The position numbers and the translations under genes are program-made. From contig JBLIEI010000001.1 of the NCBI GenBank assembly GCA_047633055.1, positions 80,135 through 144,134 of the forward strand: a stretch of DNA of 64,000 nucleotides. Reading direction: 5' to 3'. The DNA comes from CALJFL01 sp047633055 (GTDB taxonomy: Bacteria > Pseudomonadota > Gammaproteobacteria > Pseudomonadales > Halieaceae). Positions 60,474-64,000 of this stretch are shown here, one piece after another (the first letter of the stretch is position 1; every line of letters begins with the position of its first letter). The notes beneath the pieces were generated by a model, which had not been told where the DNA came from, made no database searches, and worked only from the letters and a program-made list of their open reading frames with translations.

Positions 60474-63302
60474 TTAGTTCTGTGCGGTTGCCTCAGTTGC
60501 TGCTAGTGGAGCATTAGAGCCGCGGGGGTCGTTACTGGCTCTGGACACAACACGGCCGCTGGGAACAACGGGGGGTGCCACAGTATCTTTGAACAGTAGC
60601 GACTTCCCAGTCTCGATCAGCACCTCACCCGCGGGCTTGGGAGCTTCTCTGGGATCGTTTGTTGCTCTGCCACCATCAGTCAGTCCACTAGTATCGATTG
60701 TAGAATCGCGCTCTGTGCTAGCTTCGACTGGTGCTGGCTCCGTTACAGGTGCTTTAACGGACTCAACTGCGGCTTCAATAACCGGCTCTACAGTTTCCAC
60801 TATAGCGTCAATAACAGGCTCTGCAGTCTCGACTACAGCTTCGACAGCCAATCCTGCAGTTTCACTGGTACTTTGCTCAGTTGTCGCAACTTGCGGTTGC
60901 TCATCGACCGCAGGGCCATCGCTGGTCGCAACCGCCGCGATATTACCATCGATATCGGCAGTGCTCACTGCAGAGGGCTCAGGCGCTGCGACTGCTTCAA
61001 CAGCCTTTGGAGTCTCTGCGGGAGCCGCTTCTACCACAGCCTCAATCGGTGCAGCTGTAGGCTGCTCATCGAGCACGGGATTATCTGCCACTGCAGCGAC
61101 TTCTGGCTTGGGTCCGCGACGTCGACGGCGAGGTTCATTCCGCTTCATGTCGCTGGGGCGCTTACGCGGCTTGTCGCGATTGTCCGCGTTGTCATCAGCA
61201 GGGGCTTGCGTTGCAGCTACCCGCTCATCGTCCCGGCGCGGTGCCTGACGGTTCTTGTCACCAGAGTTGTCACGATTGTTGTCCCGGCTCTCGCTCTGCG
61301 GCTTGCGATTTCCGTCGCGATTACCACTGCTTTGCTTGCGGTCCTGATTACGCTCCTGATCTTGATTCTGATTCTGATCGCCGCTGTCCTGGCTGCGAGC
61401 TTGATCGCTGCCTCCAGACCGGCGACGATTGCGGTTCCGGTTCCGATTACCCTGGCCTTGTTTTTGCTCACCTGACGCGGATTGTCCTTTGCTCTGACGA
61501 TTGCTGGCGCTGCGCTCTGAACTCTGCGTTTTCGGCGCCGCCTCGGGTTCTTTCTTTTCTTCCCCAAACATTGCGGTGACCACACGGGAAAATAAACCCA
61601 CTTTTGGCGCTGCTTGCGCGGGCGCCTTAGCACTTGCTTTGGCTGATTTGTCCGCTGCAGTCTTGGGTGCCGGGGTGGCGGCCTCTGGCGCCATTGCCTG
61701 AGGTACTATAGCTTGCACCACTGCTTGCGGCTGCGAAATTGCACCAGAATGGCTGTCGCTGATCGAATCGGTGTCCGGCTCTGCCAGGTCAACTTTATAG
61801 CTGGTGGCGTGGTCGCCTTCTACAACTTCATCATCGCGCAGGCGCTGCACTTCAAAATGTGGCGTGACCAGGTTAGGATTGGGAACAACCAGAATCCTGG
61901 CATTTGTTTCCTGCTCAATATCGCCTAGCGCGCTGCGCTTTTCGTTGAGCAAGTAGGCAGCAACATCTACCGGCACAATGGCTCGGACTTCTGCGCTGCG
62001 CTCTTTGATAGCTTCTTCCTCGAGCAAGCGCAAAATAGACAGCGCTAACGACTTGGTATCGCGAATTGTGCCCTGGCCAGTACAGCGCGGGCAGACAATG
62101 GCGCTGGTCTCGCCCAGCGAAGGACGAAGCCGTTGGCGCGACATTTCCAGCAGACCAAAGCGTGAAATACGCCCTACCTGAACCCGTGCGCGGTCTACCG
62201 TTAACGCATCCCGCATTCTATTTTCTACTGAGCGCTGGTTGCGTGCTGCCAGCATGTCGATGAAGTCAATAACCACCAGTCCGCCCATGTCGCGCAAACG
62301 CAGTTGGCGTGCAACTTCGTCAGCGGCTTCAAGGTTGGTCTGTAATGCGGTCTCTTCGATATTGCTGCCCTTGGTAGCGCGGGCAGAGTTAATGTCGATG
62401 GAAACCAGTGCTTCCGTTGGATCAATGACCAGTGAGCCGCCGGAGGGCAGGCGAACTTCACGCTGAAAAGCGGTCTCTATCTGCCCCTCAATCTGGAAAC
62501 GGCTGAACAGGGGGATCGTATCTTCGTACATTTTTATACGACTGATGTACTGGGGCATGACCAAGCTAACGAAATCGGTCGCCTGCTTAAAGGCGTCTTC
62601 GGAATCGATAAGTACCTGGTCGACATCTTCACGCAGATAATCTCTCACTGCGCGAACAATTACGTTACTTTCCTGATATAGCAGGGTCGGGGCTTTGCTT
62701 TCTTTGTCGGCGTTGCTGATGGCTTCCCATACCTGCAACAAGTAGTTCAAATCCCACTGAAGTTCTTCGCTGGTCCGTCCGACACCCGCAGTACGGATGA
62801 TCACGCCCATGCCCTCGGGGATTTCGAGATGGCTTAAGGCCTCACGGAGTTCATTGCGATCATCACCCTCGATACGGCGGGATATACCGCCAGCTCTGGG
62901 GTTGTTGGGCATAAGAACCATGTAGCGTCCAGCCAGGCTGATAAAGCTGGTCAGTGCAGCACCTTTATTGCCGCGTTCTTCTTTGTCGACTTGCACCACA
63001 ATTTCGGTGCCTTCTTTGACTATATCGCGGATTTTCGTCCGGCCTTCGCCACCCGGAGGTTTGCGGTAGAAGTATTCTGGAGCGATTTCTTTCAGCGGCA
63101 GAAAGCCGTGACGATCAGCACCGAAGTCGACGAAGGCCGCCTCCAAGCTGGGTTCAACGCGGGTTATTTTACCTTTGTAGACATTGGATTTTTTTTGTAT
63201 CCGGGTGCGGTTTTCGATATCAAGATCGTAAAGTCGCTGACCGTCAACGAGAGCGACGCGCAACTCTTCAGGTTGTGTCGCATTGATTAACATTTTTTTC
63301 AT
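60474..63302 (-). CDS. rne: Ribonuclease E
   Basis: 942 residues. The catalytic half starts MKKMLINATQPEELRVALVDG, with an S1 domain (KSNVYKGKITRVEPSLEAAFVDFG), a 5'-sensor region, DNase-I-like part (VSIDINSARATKGSNIEETALQTN, VVIDFIDM), and the zinc-link CPRCTGQGT near residue 400. The C-terminal half is low complexity: arginine/asparagine-rich RNA-binding tracts, alanine/glutamate stretches and, near the end, two NDPR motifs (encoded at 60648-60659 and 60522-60533). It initiates mRNA decay and tRNA/rRNA processing and scaffolds the degradosome. ATG 63302 is the family start. Divergent from rluC. Confidence 0.95.
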   Translation of the reverse strand: MKKMLINATQPEELRVALVDGQRLYDLDIENRTRIQKKSNVYKGKITRVEPSLEAAFVDFGADRHGFLPLKEIAPEYFYRKPPGGEGRTKIRDIVKEGTEIVVQVDKEERGNKGAALTSFISLAGRYMVLMPNNPRAGGISRRIEGDDRNELREALSHLEIPEGMGVIIRTAGVGRTSEELQWDLNYLLQVWEAISNADKESKAPTLLYQESNVIVRAVRDYLREDVDQVLIDSEDAFKQATDFVSLVMPQYISRIKMYEDTIPLFSRFQIEGQIETAFQREVRLPSGGSLVIDPTEALVSIDINSARATKGSNIEETALQTNLEAADEVARQLRLRDMGGLVVIDFIDMLAARNQRSVENRMRDALTVDRARVQVGRISRFGLLEMSRQRLRPSLGETSAIVCPRCTGQGTIRDTKSLALSILRLLEEEAIKERSAEVRAIVPVDVAAYLLNEKRSALGDIEQETNARILVVPNPNLVTPHFEVQRLRDDEVVEGDHATSYKVDLAEPDTDSISDSHSGAISQPQAVVQAIVPQAMAPEAATPAPKTAADKSAKASAKAPAQAAPKVGLFSRVVTAMFGEEKKEPEAAPKTQSSERSASNRQSKGQSASGEQKQGQGNRNRNRNRRRSGGSDQARSQDSGDQNQNQDQERNQDRKQSSGNRDGNRKPQSESRDNNRDNSGDKNRQAPRRDDERVAATQAPADDNADNRDKPRKRPSDMKRNEPRRRRRGPKPEVAAVADNPVLDEQPTAAPIEAVVEAAPAETPKAVEAVAAPEPSAVSTADIDGNIAAVATSDGPAVDEQPQVATTEQSTSETAGLAVEAVVETAEPVIDAIVETVEPVIEAAVESVKAPVTEPAPVEASTERDSTIDTSGLTDGGRATNDPREAPKPAGEVLIETGKSLLFKDTVAPPVVPSGRVVSRASNDPRGSNAPLAATEATAQN

Positions 63303-63874
63303 TTGCCGTAAGCCTTTTATAAGGCAGGCCTGGCGGGGAGGAATCAGTTGCACAGCTGACCGGAGTCAAGCATTAGGAGTGGCTTGGCGGAGCCTGTAAG
63401 GCTCTTTCAGGGCGTACAGTGCCCGGGTTCGCTACTCTTTACGCTCAGGTGCTCTGTAATTACGCAACGCGTGTTAATGACGTTGTACCAGCGTTTGTGC
63501 CCGGAAAGTTTATGGCGCTCTCCCGGCCTTTTTGTTAGTGTCGCTGCACCTGAGAAGAGCGACACTTGTGCTGAATCTGCTAACTGATTCTTTGTCCCGG
63601 CAGTACCTGCTGCTCGGTTCATAATTAGGCCGACACGGCTGTCCATTCGTGGCGAAGGTCGGAGCACAAAGTGCTCATACGGCCTCAGGAGTGTCGACAT
63701 CCATTTTGTATCTGTGTGACGTTACGTGCGGAACCATGCAATTCATCGGCTGGTTCAAATGTCGCCAGTAAAAATCCTAAGGTCAGTCGAGTAAACGTAA
63801 TTTGGCTGCCTTGATCACACAGCGGGAATATAACAGCAAATGATAAGTGCTTCAATTATAAAAAGATTTTTCCT
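63303..63874. other. Divergent rne/rluC control region and long rne leader
   Basis: About 570 bases with no gene. It contains a 9-base stem hairpin AGTGTCGCT/AGCGACACT (63537-63545 and 63558-63566) and GAGCC-TGTAA-GGCTC (63390-63404), both within the likely rne leader. A long structured leader is what autoregulated rne genes have. Promoters for the two genes could not be placed with confidence. Confidence 0.5.
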
Positions 63875-64000
63875 GTGAGTGAGGAGAACAGACCTAAAGT
63901 TGAGCTGGTGACGGTTGACGAAGCTGCCGAGGGGCAGCGTTTGGACAACTATCTGATTCGGGTTTTTAAAGGTGTGCCTAAAACGCGCCTTTACCGGGCT
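63875..64000 (+). CDS. rluC: 23S rRNA pseudouridine synthase RluC, N-terminal part (partial)
   Basis: 42 codons from GTG 63875 to the window end: VSEENRPKVELVTVDEAAEG, then QRLDNYLIRVFKGVPKTRLYRA, the beginning of the S4 RNA-binding domain of RluC. The divergent rne-rluC pair is conserved in gammaproteobacteria. RluC makes pseudouridines 955, 2504 and 2580 in E. coli 23S rRNA. The catalytic aspartate is beyond the window. Confidence 0.88.
   Translation, partial: MSEENRPKVELVTVDEAAEGQRLDNYLIRVFKGVPKTRLYRA

Noticed and set aside
60589..61579. Long plus-strand open frames antisense to rne
   Set aside because: They run opposite the low-complexity RNase E tail. Their serine/threonine/alanine-rich content is a by-product of repeats on the coding strand; no start signals or family resemblance.
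1..64000. CRISPR arrays, rRNA genes, prophage structural modules
   Set aside because: No regularly spaced direct repeats, no rRNA segments and no phage head or tail genes were seen; only an integrase remnant exists.

Overview
The window looks like a chromosomal segment of a marine gammaproteobacterium. The housekeeping blocks have the arrangement known from Pseudomonas and Cellvibrionales/Halieaceae-type bacteria: the pgsA 3' end followed by tRNA genes, yccA with tusDCBE-trpD2-trmA, and rne divergent from rluC. The exosortase H system and the large TonB-dependent receptor also fit a marine Gram-negative. The family-level placement is inference; no rRNA gene is present.

Layout. 1-8 kb: the pgsA end, a wrecked thioredoxin-like gene, tRNA-Cys, then small single genes (sodC, a PepSY membrane protein, a ferritin of the encapsulated type, DUF2834, PaiB-like) mixed with gene remnants. 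6.3-13.6 kb: mostly minus-strand genes including exosortase H (xrtH) with its partner membrane protein, an SLC6-type symporter and a 1070-residue AsmA-like protein. 13.7-18 kb: tRNA-Leu(UAA), an IPTL-CTERM protein that is the obvious xrtH substrate, an integrase remnant and a dead IS6 element.

18.1-37.2 kb is the centrepiece: a catabolic locus for phytate and inositol phosphates. A secreted beta-propeller phytase, iolB and an RpiR-type regulator face a plus-strand run encoding a Gfo/Idh dehydrogenase, iolC (fused to the DUF2090 domain), iolD, iolE and iolG. A TonB-dependent receptor, a sodium/solute symporter, a lipoprotein metallophosphatase, an organophosphate-type MFS transporter, a small lipoprotein and an inositol monophosphatase follow. 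Together they can be read as capture and dephosphorylation of phytate outside and in the periplasm, import, and conversion of myo-inositol to central metabolites. iolA and iolI are not in the window.

37.3-44.6 kb: a PepSY protein, response regulator and histidine kinase, tightly followed by a DctPQM TRAP transporter, a ketopantoate-reductase-like enzyme and a DUF1907 (C11orf54-type) zinc protein. This looks like a regulated carboxylate uptake and processing operon. 44.6-49.8 kb is a decay zone with a truncated RNA methyltransferase, a broken MORN gene, an IS3 remnant, dispersed repeats and a gene interrupted by an amber codon. 49.8-64 kb returns to intact genes: amidohydrolase, RCK potassium-channel protein, dUTPase, pterin dehydratase, trmA, trpD2, tusEBCD, yccA, tRNA-Ser, rne and the start of rluC.

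The catabolic block has recombination debris on both sides and lies between a tRNA-flanked hot spot and core genes, so it is probably an accessory insertion.
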